A DNA stretch of 64,000 nt from the NCBI GenBank assembly GCA_903813345.2, contig CAIIXF020000005.1:14635375-14699374 (forward strand), given 5' to 3'. Shown one piece after another: positions 37,001 to 51,395 of the stretch; position 1 is the first letter of the stretch, and each line of letters begins with the position of its first letter. The notes under the pieces are model-generated. The model ran no database searches. It had not been told where the DNA came from and was given only the letters and a program-made list of their open reading frames with translations. The position numbers and the translations under genes are program-made. Source of the DNA: Owenia fusiformis. Its lineage: Eukaryota; Annelida; Polychaeta; Sabellida; Oweniidae.

Positions 37001-38143
37001 TACAGTATACAAACTTGAAAATTCCATAGTTTGACCATACAGGCCCGTAGCCCGTAGCCCGTTTTTTTCAAGGGGGGTTCAGTTTTCAAAAATTTCCGGG
37101 GGGGTTCACATTTTACAATTTTGGTCCACATATGACTAAAATGACTTGAGAAGTACTCAAAATGGTGAAAAACTGCATGATTTTTTTGAAAGAATAACCC
37201 CCCCTTTTTTTGAAAGAATAACCCCCCCCTGGCTACGGCCCTGCCACACTTATATTATATTGTATTTATTTGATTTAGGGGAGAGGTAATCAATGGAGGG
37301 TTTGGCCTTGTGCTTGATGGTTCAGATGAGGCTGCAGCTAGGGCCAAGTCAATGCTGGCTTGGGATGTCTCAAATGGGGTAAGATATGACACTACTTCTA
37401 TTTAATATAGAGCAAGATATGTCAGCGTGCTAGGCCCACCTAAAAAATCCCCAGGGATTTTGTCATTTGATATATCTCCTATTGAAGAATTTGGGAGACA
37501 CACTGTGGGTTTATGAGAGAGAATACAATATTTTATCTGTCGAAATGGAAATCTCAAATCAAACTGACAAATGTATGAATCAGTTCAATCTCGATAGACC
37601 TTTCTGATAAACCCTGCCACTTTTTGATAGATCAAGGAAGCTACAGTATATATTGGCTAGATTGATGATGTCTCTTTTAAAATTAAAATAAGTTAAGTCT
37701 GTTTATTCTTTGGCAAATTCCTTCAATCAATGACACCATCAATCTTGCCAATTTTTCATAGCTTCTTTGATGCACCAAAAGGTGGTAGGGTTTATTGGAC
37801 AGGTCTACTGCAACATGGGTATCTCTTGAAAACCAATGATTGCAAAGTATAAATATAGATGCCATACCTTATACATTCCGAGAACCAATGCATGATATAT
37901 AAAATGCATTACTCAACGTTTGAAGAAGCAAAATCCCAAAATTACATTGTTTCATGTTACTTGGAGATGATGGTTAGGTTATAGCAATGTTTGTTGTTTC
38001 AGGTTGCTAGGAGATGTTGGTCAGGTAATGACAATGCTAGGCAGGCCATTAATGAAGCTATGAAGCAAAACAATAAACTGAAAGTGACTGTACCACATAA
38101 AGTAGAAGATACTGCAATCTTGGACTGTGCTTTTAAATCTTAA
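10071..38143 (+). CDS. UROC1: Urocanate hydratase (urocanase), 18 exons
   Basis: Second enzyme of histidine degradation: urocanate plus water to 4-imidazolone-5-propanoate in the cytosol, with tightly bound NAD+. Exons: 10071-10196, 10389-10519, 10723-10876, 11157-11285, 11952-12013, 12347-12413, 13247-13303, 18825-18911, 19206-19357, 20605-20784, 32306-32403, 32919-33027, 33476-33564, 33978-34048, 34842-34940, 36493-36674, 37279-37378, 38003-38143. The sum is 2034 nt, 677 aa, against about 676 in human. Diagnostic segments are [45 protein letters not shown], the glycine-rich [11 protein letters not shown] (about residues 247-257, NAD+ binding), [28 protein letters not shown] and [17 protein letters not shown]. 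The start ATG opens [17 protein letters not shown], as in animal orthologues. Introns 7 (5.5 kb) and 10 (11.5 kb) are swollen by opposite-strand genes and repeats. Confidence 0.97.
11573..11892. mobile_element. Mariner-type fold-back MITE, 320 bp, flanked by TA
   Basis: The element runs from cagggtgtccaaagaaacaa to ttgatttttggatatcctg and is bounded by TA on both sides, as expected for Tc1/mariner target duplication. Arms match along most of their length (gactgaagaaaa / ttttcttcactc, attcaatgtgaattttgttg / caacagaattcacattaaat). At the centre there are 21-bp perfect arms at 11706-11726 and 11739-11759. It lies in UROC1 intron 4. Confidence 0.65.
13735..14125. repeat. Minisatellite, about 31-42 bp unit
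   Basis: About ten tandem copies of a unit built on aatgcagttggctaaattacaatgag, with short variants (spacer cgtgtta) and longer ones (spacer tcaagtatgagtta). The array lies in UROC1 intron 7, between exon 7 and the 3' end of the TRIM-NHL gene on the other strand, so it may fall in that gene's 3' UTR. Confidence 0.85.
14442..17718 (-). CDS. TRIM-NHL protein (RING, two B-boxes, coiled coil, NHL repeats), two exons
   Basis: Probable RING-type E3 ubiquitin ligase of the TRIM-NHL class (TRIM2/3/71 relatives), 961 aa. Exon 1 is 17635-17718 (28 codons, [10 protein letters not shown] start, donor AAG|gtgag). Exon 2 is 14442-17243, acceptor ttttcag. The intron splits the RING, whose ligands are C17, C20, C32, H34, C37, C40, C56 and C59. 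B-box 1 spans about 96-138 and B-box 2 about 156-186 (C156, H159, C167, C170, C175, C178, H183, H186). Next come a coiled coil to about residue 330 and a long Ser/Asn/Pro-rich linker with recurring IGxP motifs. NHL β-propeller repeats run from about 690 to the end ([56 protein letters not shown]). I see no filamin domain. The whole gene sits inside UROC1 intron 7 on the opposite strand. Some TRIM-NHL proteins also bind RNA; which role applies here cannot be told. Confidence 0.93.
19375..20084 (+). mobile_element. Non-autonomous Helitron-like element A
   Basis: The element begins TCCCATCGAACGAAG after a host A and ends TTGCTGTTGTCTAG before a host T, matching the Helitron pattern A|TC...CTRR|T. 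Inside are gttcgatgggat (inverted to the 5' start), degenerate 135-bp tandem units (for example 19771 and 19906) and Cgtccgtacg-type simple sequence. There is no coding capacity. Its 5' end is 17 bp past the donor of UROC1 exon 9. The termini are shared with element B at 35068-36375. Confidence 0.7.
20822..20952 (+). repeat. GTCACC interspersed repeat copy
   Basis: Good copy of the family: atgtcaccgccacaagtggc at the start, ggtggtgacattt and gccttg at the end, with ttcagcgtctgtaaca in the middle. It begins 38 bp after the donor of UROC1 exon 10. Confidence 0.6.
21324..22347. mobile_element. Non-autonomous mariner-like element with long terminal inverted repeats
   Basis: The ends cgagggtcgatcataaag and ctttatgatcaaccctcg are perfect to near-perfect inverted copies flanked by TA in TATA-rich DNA. 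The inverted similarity extends about 250 bp inward (gtgcagcatggaatg/cattccatgctgcac; aggcaaccggggcaaataaa/tttatttgccccgggtgcct). Weaker pairing reaches the centre (aattgtgtgatgtca/gatcacacaatt). There is no transposase frame. It is placed in UROC1 intron 10. Confidence 0.75.
22381..23165 (-). repeat. Tandem duplication containing a second copy of the DC-STAMP-like gene's tail
   Basis: Sequence from about 22381 to 22740 is repeated from about 22745 to 23250 (aattgttcggtgatttaaaa, cttgaagcttaatcccg, aatcaatccatttgatg and more). Each copy ends in a minus-strand segment encoding a similar charged tail: [17 protein letters not shown] at 22655-22710 and [15 protein letters not shown] at the end of the main gene. 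Both tails end at the same gtaagt. The second copy also contains a CAGGCCCGTAGCCAGG element at 22985-23159. Confidence 0.75.
22985..23159. mobile_element. MITE-like repeat, CAGGCCCGTAGCCAGG family, copy 4
   Basis: Bounded by caggcccgtagccag and ctggctatgggcctg. The interior has ggggggttcac, aaaaactgcatgattttgaaag as in the other copies. Its right end overlaps the stop codon of the DC-STAMP-like open frame. Confidence 0.65.
23149..24378 (-). CDS. DC-STAMP-domain membrane protein (DCST1/DCST2-like), nested in UROC1 intron 10
   Basis: Multi-pass membrane protein related to the DC-STAMP/DCST family, known for cell fusion and sperm-egg roles. The single open frame is 409 codons. Family features: an N-terminal hydrophobic segment followed by [22 protein letters not shown] (quoted as PGRV at 23-26 and NGPIKNI at 38-44), Cys57, membrane segments at about 184-210, 240-262 and 348-366, and [11 protein letters not shown] at about 330-340, matching the C-x-P-x-P stretch before the last membrane helix. 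Several N-glycosylation sites lie in the loops. The usual tail after the last helix (FYPxRE-type and LYN motifs) is missing; a Lys/Glu-rich tail replaces it. A perfect gtaagt at 23188-23193 may end the exon, in which case the last 14 codons and the stop are intronic. The frame could also lack upstream exons. Confidence 0.75.
   Translation of the reverse strand: MCKIIKCVACWFFLTIPGILVYPGRVCLVKAMIKSLINGPIKNILNNAKKIPKAISCQVEKIKEVKMDNKTAILDDYKEAMKRMISLPIEMLETLSDVPKQAIENMFSQFNLVKNISDIKINASVTLHNVTFDLNDVKGYTNAVNVFGNIERPNIMGIDTLVTIIGKMSAIFDTQIELSLATCINIVFYVFIIILAILIIIQGIVYSYYYICLKTKINEYPKLKMFASGQEKISWCVLVHDFVMSTLGLIIILVLLVGVIQLLDKLDSLVYQALETIRQESNITLSIDVGSGLNVVFNDTNPHISKLLHEQVPMLFTNDSFNYTMEINTESCIPDPSLPSYESTAERNCLLATIGSIFILTLLQPWIGIIPHKIAKKLTKKEDNKEASRKPKESDVSDESKAMRTSPGP
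24480..26640. other. Intronic stretch without recognised genes
   Basis: Both strands were read and no convincing exon was found. Part of it (about 24775-25065) is a degenerate repeat with GGGCCC- and AAGGCC-rich text that resembles about 61190-61330. The remainder is AT-rich with a short TA microsatellite at 25685-25700. Confidence 0.5.
26651..26788. mobile_element. Fold-back element 1
   Basis: Long imperfect hairpin: arms agttattcaatgatt...gaaatacagaaaatattctt and aagaatattttctgtatttc...aatcattgaataac around a CpG-containing loop. No coding content. Confidence 0.7.
27417..27554. mobile_element. Fold-back element 2
   Basis: Arms gttattgaatgatttgaagtg...caggatatatt and aatatatcctg...cacttcaaatcatttaataac pair over more than 35 bp. 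The loop contains ggaacgaggcgaagtcgag. The outer ends resemble fold-back element 1. Confidence 0.7.
27571..27664. repeat. Fold-back element 3
   Basis: tctgtattgctactgagattgtcccc pairs with ggggacaatctcaatagcaatacaga with few mismatches around a 40-base loop that contains ttttctgtattgcgacgg. It begins 16 bp beyond element 2. The next 120 bp contain a tandem duplication of a 60-bp unit (accaatcagagggntt). Confidence 0.6.
27935..28597 (-). CDS. Unrecognised single-pass membrane protein fragment with an in-frame TGA
   Basis: I do not recognise the family. From the ATG at 28597 the frame runs 152 codons to a TGA at 28139-28141. It holds several Cys ([19 protein letters not shown]), N-glycosylation sites (NHT, NLS, NTS) and β-rich text typical of an extracellular domain. 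The same frame continues without another stop for 67 codons to TGA 27935-27937. That extension carries [20 protein letters not shown] and further hydrophobic residues, then CKDNKKQ: a textbook membrane anchor with a short basic tail. No signal peptide follows the ATG, so an upstream exon is likely; ctacaacccag|AGG just inside is a possible acceptor. The TGA may be a disabling mutation, a sequencing error, or a regulated stop. Confidence 0.5.
28627..28738. repeat. Fold-back element 4
   Basis: gattatcctatatgaggttcaggatattgagattatcccttggccaat pairs with the inverted copy attggccaagggataatcgcaatatcctgacataggat. The loop holds ggtcccgagggta. It lies immediately upstream of the unrecognised membrane-protein frame. 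A shorter related hairpin (gggcagata/tatctgccc) follows at about 28862-28920. Confidence 0.65.
29440..32240. repeat. Hierarchical minisatellite, 12-13 bp subunit, 65-bp higher-order unit
   Basis: About 2.8 kb of purine-rich tandem repeats built from a degenerate 11-14 bp subunit (gggaacacaatg type). In the central block, about 30590-31150, five subunits form a 65-bp unit repeated almost without change. The flanks have longer and more diverged higher-order units of roughly ten subunits. Open frames on the minus strand ([11 protein letters not shown]-type peptides) are an artefact of the repeat: 65 is not a multiple of 3, so every frame is visited and all are open. The array ends about 65 bp before UROC1 exon 11. 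Confidence 0.95.
33191..33275 (+). mobile_element. tRNA-derived SINE head
   Basis: Contains a perfect RNA polymerase III A box (tggctcagggg, 33201-33211) and B box (ggttcgattcc, 33245-33255). A D arm (gctc/gagc) and a four-pair T stem can be drawn, but the acceptor and anticodon stems do not pair, so this is not a functional tRNA. The text resembles tRNA heads of invertebrate SINEs. A body of uncertain length continues into UROC1 intron 12. Confidence 0.75.
34185..34308 (+). repeat. GTCACC interspersed repeat copy
   Basis: Degenerate copy: gacatattgttatagcctccaactttttgg, tttagcgtctgtaacaattgac, ttttgcatgttaatgccttgttc. It lies in UROC1 intron 14. Confidence 0.5.
35068..36375 (-). mobile_element. 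Non-autonomous Helitron-like element B with a tandem-repeat core
   Basis: Read on the minus strand it starts A|TCCCACCGAACGAAGTTCG and ends GTTGCTGTTTTTCTAG|T, matching element A at both ends and the Helitron rule. Just before the 3' end actccgtggagt can form a small hairpin. The core holds eight copies of a unit about 145-152 bp long, with anchors gaacagatctactgtgtccc at about 35199, 35347, 35492, 35638, 35790, 35936, 36081 and 36226. Each unit carries two complementary blocks (atggccgccattttgaa and gcggccatcttgaaaa). No coding capacity. It fills most of UROC1 intron 15 and ends about 115 bp before exon 16. Confidence 0.75.
36708..36845. mobile_element. ACAGTAAAACCTGT-family short element
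   Basis: Bounded by tacagtaaaacctgt and acaggttttactgta, a 15-bp perfect terminal inverted repeat. The interior holds ggtgttcact motifs seen in degenerate relatives near 3015, 6440, 38270, 40090 and 50445. It lies in UROC1 intron 16. Confidence 0.65.
37040..37244. mobile_element. MITE-like repeat, CAGGCCCGTAGCCAGG family, copy 5
   Basis: Bounded by caggcccgtagcccgtag and cctggctacggccctg, with ggggggttca and gaataacccccccc tracts inside. It lies in UROC1 intron 16, close to the previous element. Confidence 0.65.
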
Positions 38144-38157
38144 TACTGTAGGCCCAG

Positions 38158-38163
38158 AATAAA
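38158..38163 (+). terminator. Candidate polyadenylation signal of UROC1
   Basis: AATAAA 15 bp after the UROC1 stop codon. Another AATAAA lies near 38928. Which one is used cannot be told from sequence. Confidence 0.35.
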
Positions 38164-39069
38164 ACATCTTAGTTTCGTGCCAACATAATTGACCATGCAA
38201 ACCCCAGGAAAAAATGGAATATTTGTAATGTGTTCAAGTGTACTGAGAACTTTAAAAAAGTTTATAGAGTAAAACCTGTCTAATCAAAGTGCCACTAGGT
38301 CTGAAAATTTGTAATGGTGTTTTATAAAAAATGTTCAGAAATAGCCACGGAAATAGCTCAATCGAATTCAAAGAGCAGTTGTTTTATTTTGGAATCATAA
38401 CTTTTTTGGCAATTTATATTTTTCCATAAAGTGCAGCATCCGTCTTTATTGTCTTTATTCTTTGAGAAAAGTACAATGATTTACTGATGACACATAATAA
38501 TAATGAGTTGACATTTGTTAATATTTGTTATGAAGATACTGATATATGATTGTAAGACGGGGGGGGGGGGGAAACCCCAGTGTACAGAGATACCATATGT
38601 CTATATTGTACGTCTGAATTGAGATAACAATATGTTGATTTCTGGCATGTTAACCAATATAAATTAAAAGCTTGTCATTTCACAAGATAAAGAAAGATGT
38701 AAGGAATATATGCCTATATCGATTAAAACATCACAACGACATGTTACATTGGAAAACTATAACTGGTGAAAGTCAGATAAACAAAGGTGGAAAGCAAGAG
38801 ACGAAATTATGTTGGTCATTTCTAAGCTCTGGGGGTTTCCCTCCTCTTATACATGTATTATTATAAAAAAAAATTACAACAAATTTTTGAATAACATATT
38901 TTTTTTTATTATAATCAATAAAAGAAGTGCAATAAAATGAATATGGATTTGAACGCTGTACCTTTCTACAATGTATTACAATTTGTTGTAAATGTTATGA
39001 TTGTTTTAAATAAAAGCATTTTATGTCAGTTATGACGTACACTATTCATTTCTCATTCCATGTTCAGTT

Positions 39070-39232
39070 TTTATGTCAACATCACAAGTGGTGATATATT
39101 GTAACAGTTATAGTCTCCAACTTTTTGTGGATAGTGGTTGGCGTTAGGAGTACGGCAGTCAGCGTTTGTAACGAATGAAATGGCATCTATAACAAATGGC
39201 AGGTGGTGACATTTTGCATGTTAATGCCTTGT
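39070..39232 (+). repeat. GTCACC interspersed repeat copy
   Basis: Carries tatgtcaacatcacaagtggtgatatattg, tagtctccaactttttg, gtctataacaaatggc and aggtggtgacattttgcatg, as in the other copies. It has a small internal duplication of the gtaacgaatg motif. Confidence 0.55.
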
Positions 39233-42200
39233 ATACGGGAAATTGTCATGTCAGAAGATACTTCTAGATCTAAAATTAGAAAAGGCATTTAAGTTTTAAA
39301 ATTCAAGAAAAGTTCATTATAAAGTCAAAATATACATGTACTATCATTAGAATTCACTTTCACGGTTTGAAGTCTACAGCACATTGACAAAAATCTGATG
39401 AATGATTGGGTCATCTACATCATGACTCGCTATGCTCAAAGTGGTCTTGTCGAGGAAAAATCATCACTTGGGAAGTTACATTTTGATTAGTGCAGTGAGC
39501 TGTGTGTGTACGCATATGTCTGATTATTCAATGTAATTACCTGAGGAAGTGCACTTATTCCAGTGACCCAGACGTAGTGAATGAAACGACAAATAAATAA
39601 ATTATTTATAACCTTCAGTCTGACAGCATAATGAATGAAGGACAATTTGCCAGCCCACCCAAGGTTGCTATAAGTACATGTACAAGGTTGCTAAAACATT
39701 CATGGACTATTTCTATACCAAGGTCCTGTTGATTCACTAAAGGCCTTGGCTGTTTACTAGGTATACACAGCCAATATAATTTGGCGCCGTTTAAACATCG
39801 AAAAAATTTGGCGCTGTTCCGGCACTGTTTCTACACTATTCCGGCACCCAAACCTTTTGACACCAAAATTTGCCACCGGACTAGTCAGTCCATTTGGTGC
39901 CGTGCATTGAAAATCAGATTGCATTTTGGGGGTGTAGGGATTCCATTCAATTAAAGGAGCAACAAAGACATTCATTTAATTCTAATGAATGATGACATTT
40001 TTGCATCATAAATCATTTTTATCCATACTTGTATATGAACCTTTTTTCAGATAATTGGAAATTGTAAATGTAAGAGAAACATTATACAGTAAGACCTGTC
40101 TAATCCGAATGCCATTGGGACCAGCTTAAAGGGTTCAGATTAGGAGGTGTTCACATTTCGAGGTTTTTGCATTCGCGTCTTTTGCGAGATTCCGGATTCA
40201 TTTTTCAAATATGACTGTTCACTGTTCAAATTGAGAGGTGTTCACATTTCAAGTATTTTTTAAACATGGGAGTCAATGGGAGGAAAAAAGGGGACCGAAA
40301 AAGAGTGTTCAGATTGGGAGGTGTTCGAATTAGCCAGGTATTCAGATAATTTCACTCATTACACCTACTACTACGTCATCTTGGTCAATGACACACCGCA
40401 CACATCATAGTTTTTTGAATAAGCCACTGCAACAGTCTTAGTTTCCCCATTTATTGTCTAAAAACACTTGACAAACATTTTACAAAACATGAAATGCAAT
40501 GGAGTCCCTGGTAATTATATCAAACATGTCCCTTTAACAGTGTAATTATTGATTGGGCCCTACAAATATGTTAATAATTAATTTTAATAAATAAATATGA
40601 AAGGCGAAATACACTTATGAGCTCTAAAGGTATTATGAAAATATTTGATAGCAGATTATTAGGAAAAATAACCCAGATTTGGTTCTAAAAGGTTTTTCCG
40701 TTATAATCAATAATAAATTAATAATCCTAAATATTTTTACCTAAAATCAAAAATTGTAATAAATGTTTTCATTAAATAACCTTTTTTATGAGTGTTAATT
40801 CTAATATGGCTATCAAATGAATAAATAATATACAAATATAACGAGCCCTCCCCAGGAGTACAGAATTGATATGATTCATACACTGTTAAGTTCTACTAGT
40901 GCAGTTAGTATTGGCTGTTAGTGCACAATGGTTATTTTAGAGTACAAATAAAGCACCGTCAGTGCAATCTTAGTACAGTGAGTACATCTATGTTGAGTTT
41001 CAGTGACATACAAGGTTACCAAGGCCACAGCTTAGTACTACAAGGCTACAGGCAGGCTCGTAACAACAGATTTATTAATTCAATTTTATGTAATTTTCTT
41101 GATGACAAAATTACCATTTATTCATTCAATAGGTATTATTTACATGTGGATATTTTCAAAGTATGGTAGAATATATTGTTGAAAATAAAAATGTTGTGAT
41201 TAAATGTTGTAATGACATATCCCCACTTTTTTGTTTTCAGACTTTATTGCGAAGTATGGAACAACCTTAACAACGGCCCTGACGTTCACCCACTTATTTC
41301 TTTGATCAAGATCATTAATTTTAATGGTTCAATGACATTGTTTCTCGCAATCTAATTGGCCAATGTGACATGACATAATTATATCTCCCTTTGTGTGATA
41401 CTCATCTCCTTATCCCACACATTGACTTTCTAACTCAACATTTTCTATTAATCCATTTAAAACACCAAATAATAGTAAATGGTACTGGATACCTCTTGAA
41501 ATACATATGATGAAGAGCTCCTAATCTCTGTTTAGTCATCTTGATTTTGGATTTTTAATATCGAACAGCTTTATGAAAGGGATATAGGGAAGCAGTTTAA
41601 GTTCATGTGTTTTGCTAAACCTTCCCATGTTATTTGCAGATTCAAATAAAGCAAATCTTAAAGCCAGATAATAACATAACTGGTATCGCATCAATCAATT
41701 TAAATTTTCATCGCAATACATCTATAAATTTTTAGTGTCATTATTGATACTCTCTGGAAAATATCATATCCTCCCTGGCCTAATACGATATTCATCCCTA
41801 CATGTATATAGTACATATATCATTTGTTATGATTGTGTCATGGCAACTGTGATGAGGATACAATGCAGTAATGCCAAGGTAATGCTGATGACAGATGATC
41901 AAGTTACTATTTATTACCTAACAGTAGTTGTAATACATTGCTCTTTTGTACTAACCTGGCTGCGGATAATGACACGATATTGATGAATTATTTAACACAG
42001 AATAAATTTTCCTGGAATTGTCATAAAAGGAACGGTTTTGCCACAAACTAAATTTATCGATTTCTTGTCTTTCTTGATAAATTCAATCAACACTTGCACC
42101 AAAGGGGGAAACTGAGTTAAGGTGGCCCATATATGAGGACTTTTGGCAGTATGAAAGTCCATATAGATGTGTACATATGTTTCAATGTATCTTGGTATTT

Positions 42201-43380
42201 AGCCAGATTATTCTTTCTCTTTGTTCCTTAATAATATAGCAGATGGGTAGTATATAGAAATTTGTCGTAAAATAATGTCAATGGGCTTAAATATTTTGAT
42301 GAAAATAATTGATTTTAGGCTCTAAAAATTTATGGTGAAAAGTTCAAGGAATAAATGGTAAAAACATAACAAAAAATACATTTATTCATGACCTTTGGCC
42401 TTATCTTTATTAAAAGATGGTGCTATGCACTATCCACAATAATTAATTTACACCTCCAAGTACATGTGCACTAATGCTCATGGTTTTAGAAAACTGGGCC
42501 TTTTTACAGTGTACAGTAACTTGAGCCAATTTTTATTTTAAGATATAGAAACTGAACTTAGCCCAAACCTGGCATCAATAATCTGAAAATTTGCCATATT
42601 AAATGTCAAATTATCCCAAATTCTAGTATTTATGCGCAGTACTACACAATATTTATTTTGTTAATTTTTTGTGCAGGTATATTTCAAAATTATCAAAATA
42701 ACCTTCCCTAGACCTGTTTTTGGTTGAATCTGCTAATAACAGGTGTACTTTATATTTTTGGAATTCTCTGTTTTGTACACTCTGTATTCCAAACATTTAT
42801 CAGAAGGTAATTGCTAAATTTTTATCATAATCATTTCCTGGTATATATATTATACATGTCTATAATTAGTAAATTGTCCAATCTATTACAGGTGTCAAAT
42901 ACGTTTCTTAAACATGTATTTTGTATTTCAACAAGGTTCTCTCCAATTTGAATGGAGACCCCATAGTCTATCAATATGAACTTCATCCAAAGAAAGAATA
43001 GAATGTCACCTACCTTAAAGAAGTCCTAATTTTGACCTTGACGATAATCATCAGTATTTGAAACTAACTCAGGCATATCTGTACATGGGAGTGGCAATCA
43101 ATTCCAAAAAATGCAACAATAAATGAAAGGATGAGATGCAATTTTTCTGGAGACAGCTGATGAGAATCCTCCCGATGTACATATATAATAAATACAGCTG
43201 CCAAAATCCTACATTCTATTCATATTACAGATTATCCTTAGTGTTAATCCCTGGGGTGTTAATCCAATAAAAAACACTGCTGCTGAGCCTGTATACAATG
43301 GCATTATTGTATCACTTTTATGACATTAATCATTTGTCATATTAATCACTTGTTATGAAATTAATCACTTATAACCGTCA

Positions 43381-45598
43381 TCACCTTGCAGCGCTGGTAG
43401 CTACAGCTACAGTGCTAGCCACAGCTTTTCTGGCAATGTTAAAATACTCTAAATATTGTTGTACAGTGTCTGAAGGGGTGTATACACTGTCAAATTTGCT
43501 CTTTAAATAGCTTGGTGGATTGTCAATCTTTATTCCCATAAAGCCCTCCATGAATTCATGCATCAAATGCCAACATTCACCAGGTACCATGCATGGAAGG
43601 TATTCAACCTGGAACAAAAATAGTTTAAGTTTTTTTATGTCTTTACTTTAACATATTAACACATTTTTCAAGGCTAGCAAAAAATGGATCAGGGGAAAGG
43701 CATTAATTATTATTTATTTACATGAAATAAAGATGAAATACTCAACTTAGATTTCTTGTCTTTGCTTATAATTTGTGCCTCATTAAACCATTCTCTGCTT
43801 AAAATTCATATGCATAAAATAAGCTGGTATACTTTGTGGTCATTTTGAATTTCACGTAATATGTCCATTAATACAGCACTACTTTTTTGTTTACAAATGA
43901 GAATTGAACGACTGAAGAGACATCTATCAAAGTCTGTTCTCTTTTCCATCAATAAATGTTCTCAAATTAGGAAATGTTTTAACATATGAATGTGTTGAAA
44001 TCAGATTTGGGGTCAAAATTTTTATTGAGTCATACTGGTGCTTAGTGGCGTCAAAAGTGGCACTAAATAAAATCACGAAACATACAATACATACCTCTAC
44101 TAAGATTCCTTTAAAAAGAAATGTTTTAAAAGGACTGTGTTTAGATCAGATTTGAGGCAATATTTTTATTGAGTCATACTGGTGCTTAGTGGCGCTAAAT
44201 AAAACGACGAAACATACAAAACATACCTCTACTAAGATTCCTTTAAAATGCATCGTCTGACCAATAGTAACGGATCCTATTTTAATCGCAAAGTCCTGCA
44301 GTTCATAACGCTGGCCTTTAGACTCAACTTTGGAATTCTTACGACTAGCGTAATAACTTTTGAGTTTCAACATGATGAGATCGAAGAGGTTGTCAGCAAC
44401 AAGGCACGTTCCAGTGTCTACTATAGCGAAACAGGAAGCTGGCTGCTGCGAGTTGTGAAGCACGTGTACCATTCTGTTAGCACCTAAAAATGCAAATCTC
44501 CAAATTTTCACCAGAACAAGTAACACAGTGGCAATGAAGTATAAGAGAAATATATAAGGATACAAATTTACAATTCATTGTTCCAATAATTCTGTTTCGA
44601 CTGATTTCAACCATTCTGTAACATTACAGTAAAATTTTAAATGTTTGGAACTCCTTTGAATTTAAAAAATAAGCAATCAAAGGACCATATTGAAACAGTA
44701 TATGTAAAAATAGAAACATTTATACATGTCCTAACTTTTGTATATTTTGTTTTGTTTTGTAGTTTAGCTATCATATCTGTGCCCTCTTTTATTTTGATGC
44801 TTCTCTGCCATGTTATTTTCGGAAAAATTAACATTGCTGAAACTCCCTAAATTACAGAAGGCCACAGCTTTACTGCACATTATACATAAATATCTGAAAT
44901 ATACAAAAGTTAGGGCAAGTACATATGTTTCTATTTTTATATACTGTTGCAATATAGTCATTTGATTGCTTATTTTTAAATTCAAAGTAGTTCCTAACAT
45001 TTAAAATTTTACTGTAGTCTATCTATTTTGTGTTGTACTAACTTTTCTTGATTAACCATACTACTCTATTATATTGTAATGACCGGGGTTGCCAAAGCTG
45101 TAGCTGAGCTGTAGTAGAAACTTGTTATCCAGGGTCATTACACTATATCAAATACATACAGATCGTGAGTGATCTTACCAGTTGCTGTAGCATGATATGT
45201 CTCACAATCTACACTGAATGTTCCCGTTTTGGCTGCCCCGAGCATTTCGACTCTCTCCTGCAGGTTGTTAACAACTTGTTGACCACTCTTGCCATCTGGC
45301 ATTGGGTATGATATCACACTGAAATATAATATAGCATTGTCACGGTTATACCAGGCTTTCATGATAACAATACCACGGTCATGGCAGGATCCTTTCGAAA
45401 CTTAAAAACACTAAATAACATGGTGACGGTTGTGCCAGGCACAAGTCTTGCAATAGCATGTGGAGACCCTACCATAAGTCTTGCAATAGGCTAGATAGCA
45501 TGTGAAAAAAATGTCAAATTTTTAAAGATTATAATTTCAGACAAATTAGAGTTTTCACTTTAGGATATTGCATGTGACACTTACCAAACTACCCCCAT
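43381..45598 (-). CDS. MED20: Mediator complex subunit 20, four exons
   Basis: Subunit of the head module of Mediator, which links activators to RNA polymerase II in the nucleus. Exons in transcript order are 45585-45598, 45179-45318, 44227-44483 and 43381-43608: 639 nt, 212 aa, the same length as human MED20. Exon 1 codes only MGVV plus two bases of Cys5, and joins to give MGVVCVISYPMPDGKS. Further family segments are ERVEMLGAAKTGTFSVDCET, MVHVLHNSQQPASCFA, LKSYYASRKNSKVESKGQRY, DFAIKIGSVTIGQ and VEYLPCMV. The FAIVDTGTCLVADN stretch imitates an aspartic protease motif but aligns to the MED20 segment around SCFALFENGPCLIAD, so no protease activity is implied. The gene is head-to-head with SNRPF. 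Confidence 0.96.
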
Positions 45599-45758
45599 CA
45601 TCAACTGTGGAACATAGTTGTTAATACGTATTGTATAGGTTGCAAAATAAAGCAAAATAGTGTAACTTTTACAACTTTCTTTTTTCTATTTTCCGGAAGT
45701 CGATTCATGCGCATGCTCAAATACGATATACCAGCGTGACAGACCGCTAACAAACACA
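45599..45758. promoter_or_regulatory. Bidirectional promoter of MED20 and SNRPF
   Basis: Only 160 bp separate the two start codons. The interval holds a consensus ETS/GABPA site, CCGGAAGT at 45693-45700, and an NRF1-like palindrome, TGCGCATGC at 45708-45716, with no TATA box at a suitable place. ETS plus NRF1 is the usual pairing in animal housekeeping bidirectional promoters. The transcription start sites themselves are not visible. Confidence 0.75.
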
Positions 45759-50993
<5,235 letters not shown>

Positions 50994-51389
50994 CCCAAGG
51001 GAGGGAGAAAGGATGAAGGAATATCCTATGGACTTGATCTTTGTTAGCAAACACAAGACTTTACCTTGTATGGCAAGACCTATTTATTCAAATTGGTGGA
51101 TGCTTACATGGTCTCATTGTACATACTCATGAATGTAAGGATATAAAAGGGCAAGACCTAAACAATCATTCCAACGATTCATTAGTAAAAAAATCATGAA
51201 AAAAATCACAAAAAATTAAAGGAGGCTCTATCTGAACTCAACTTTCATACCTAAAGACCGTTCACTTAATTATAAAATTGAACCAAGATTGAATTTTTAT
51301 GAAGAGGTGACGTTGTACGAAGAAAAGATAAATTACTATTGATGTATGCATCATCATGTATTTTGTACAAATATGTTTTTAACTTGTAG

Positions 51390-51395
51390 AATAAA
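51390..51395 (+). terminator. Candidate polyadenylation signal of SNRPF
   Basis: AATAAA about 400 bp after the SNRPF stop codon, the first clear signal downstream. Confidence 0.45.

Larger units (their letters stand above)
38144..43380. other. Convergent intergenic region between UROC1 and MED20
   Basis: No exon was recognised on either strand. It contains a GTCACC repeat copy at about 39070-39232, a 12-base G run near 38560, and ACAGTAAAACCTGT-type remnants near 38270 and 40085-40340. The rest is AT-rich sequence. Both neighbouring genes end into it, so it includes their 3' UTRs. Confidence 0.6.

Noticed and set aside
10071-38143. Bacterial origin of urocanase by horizontal transfer
   Set aside because: Eighteen exons, animal-type length and closer resemblance to animal urocanase segments point to vertical inheritance.
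44227-44483. Aspartic protease, from the VDTGT motif in the predicted peptide
   Set aside because: After assembling the exons the protein is MED20 along its full length. The motif falls in a MED20 segment and the second catalytic lobe is absent.
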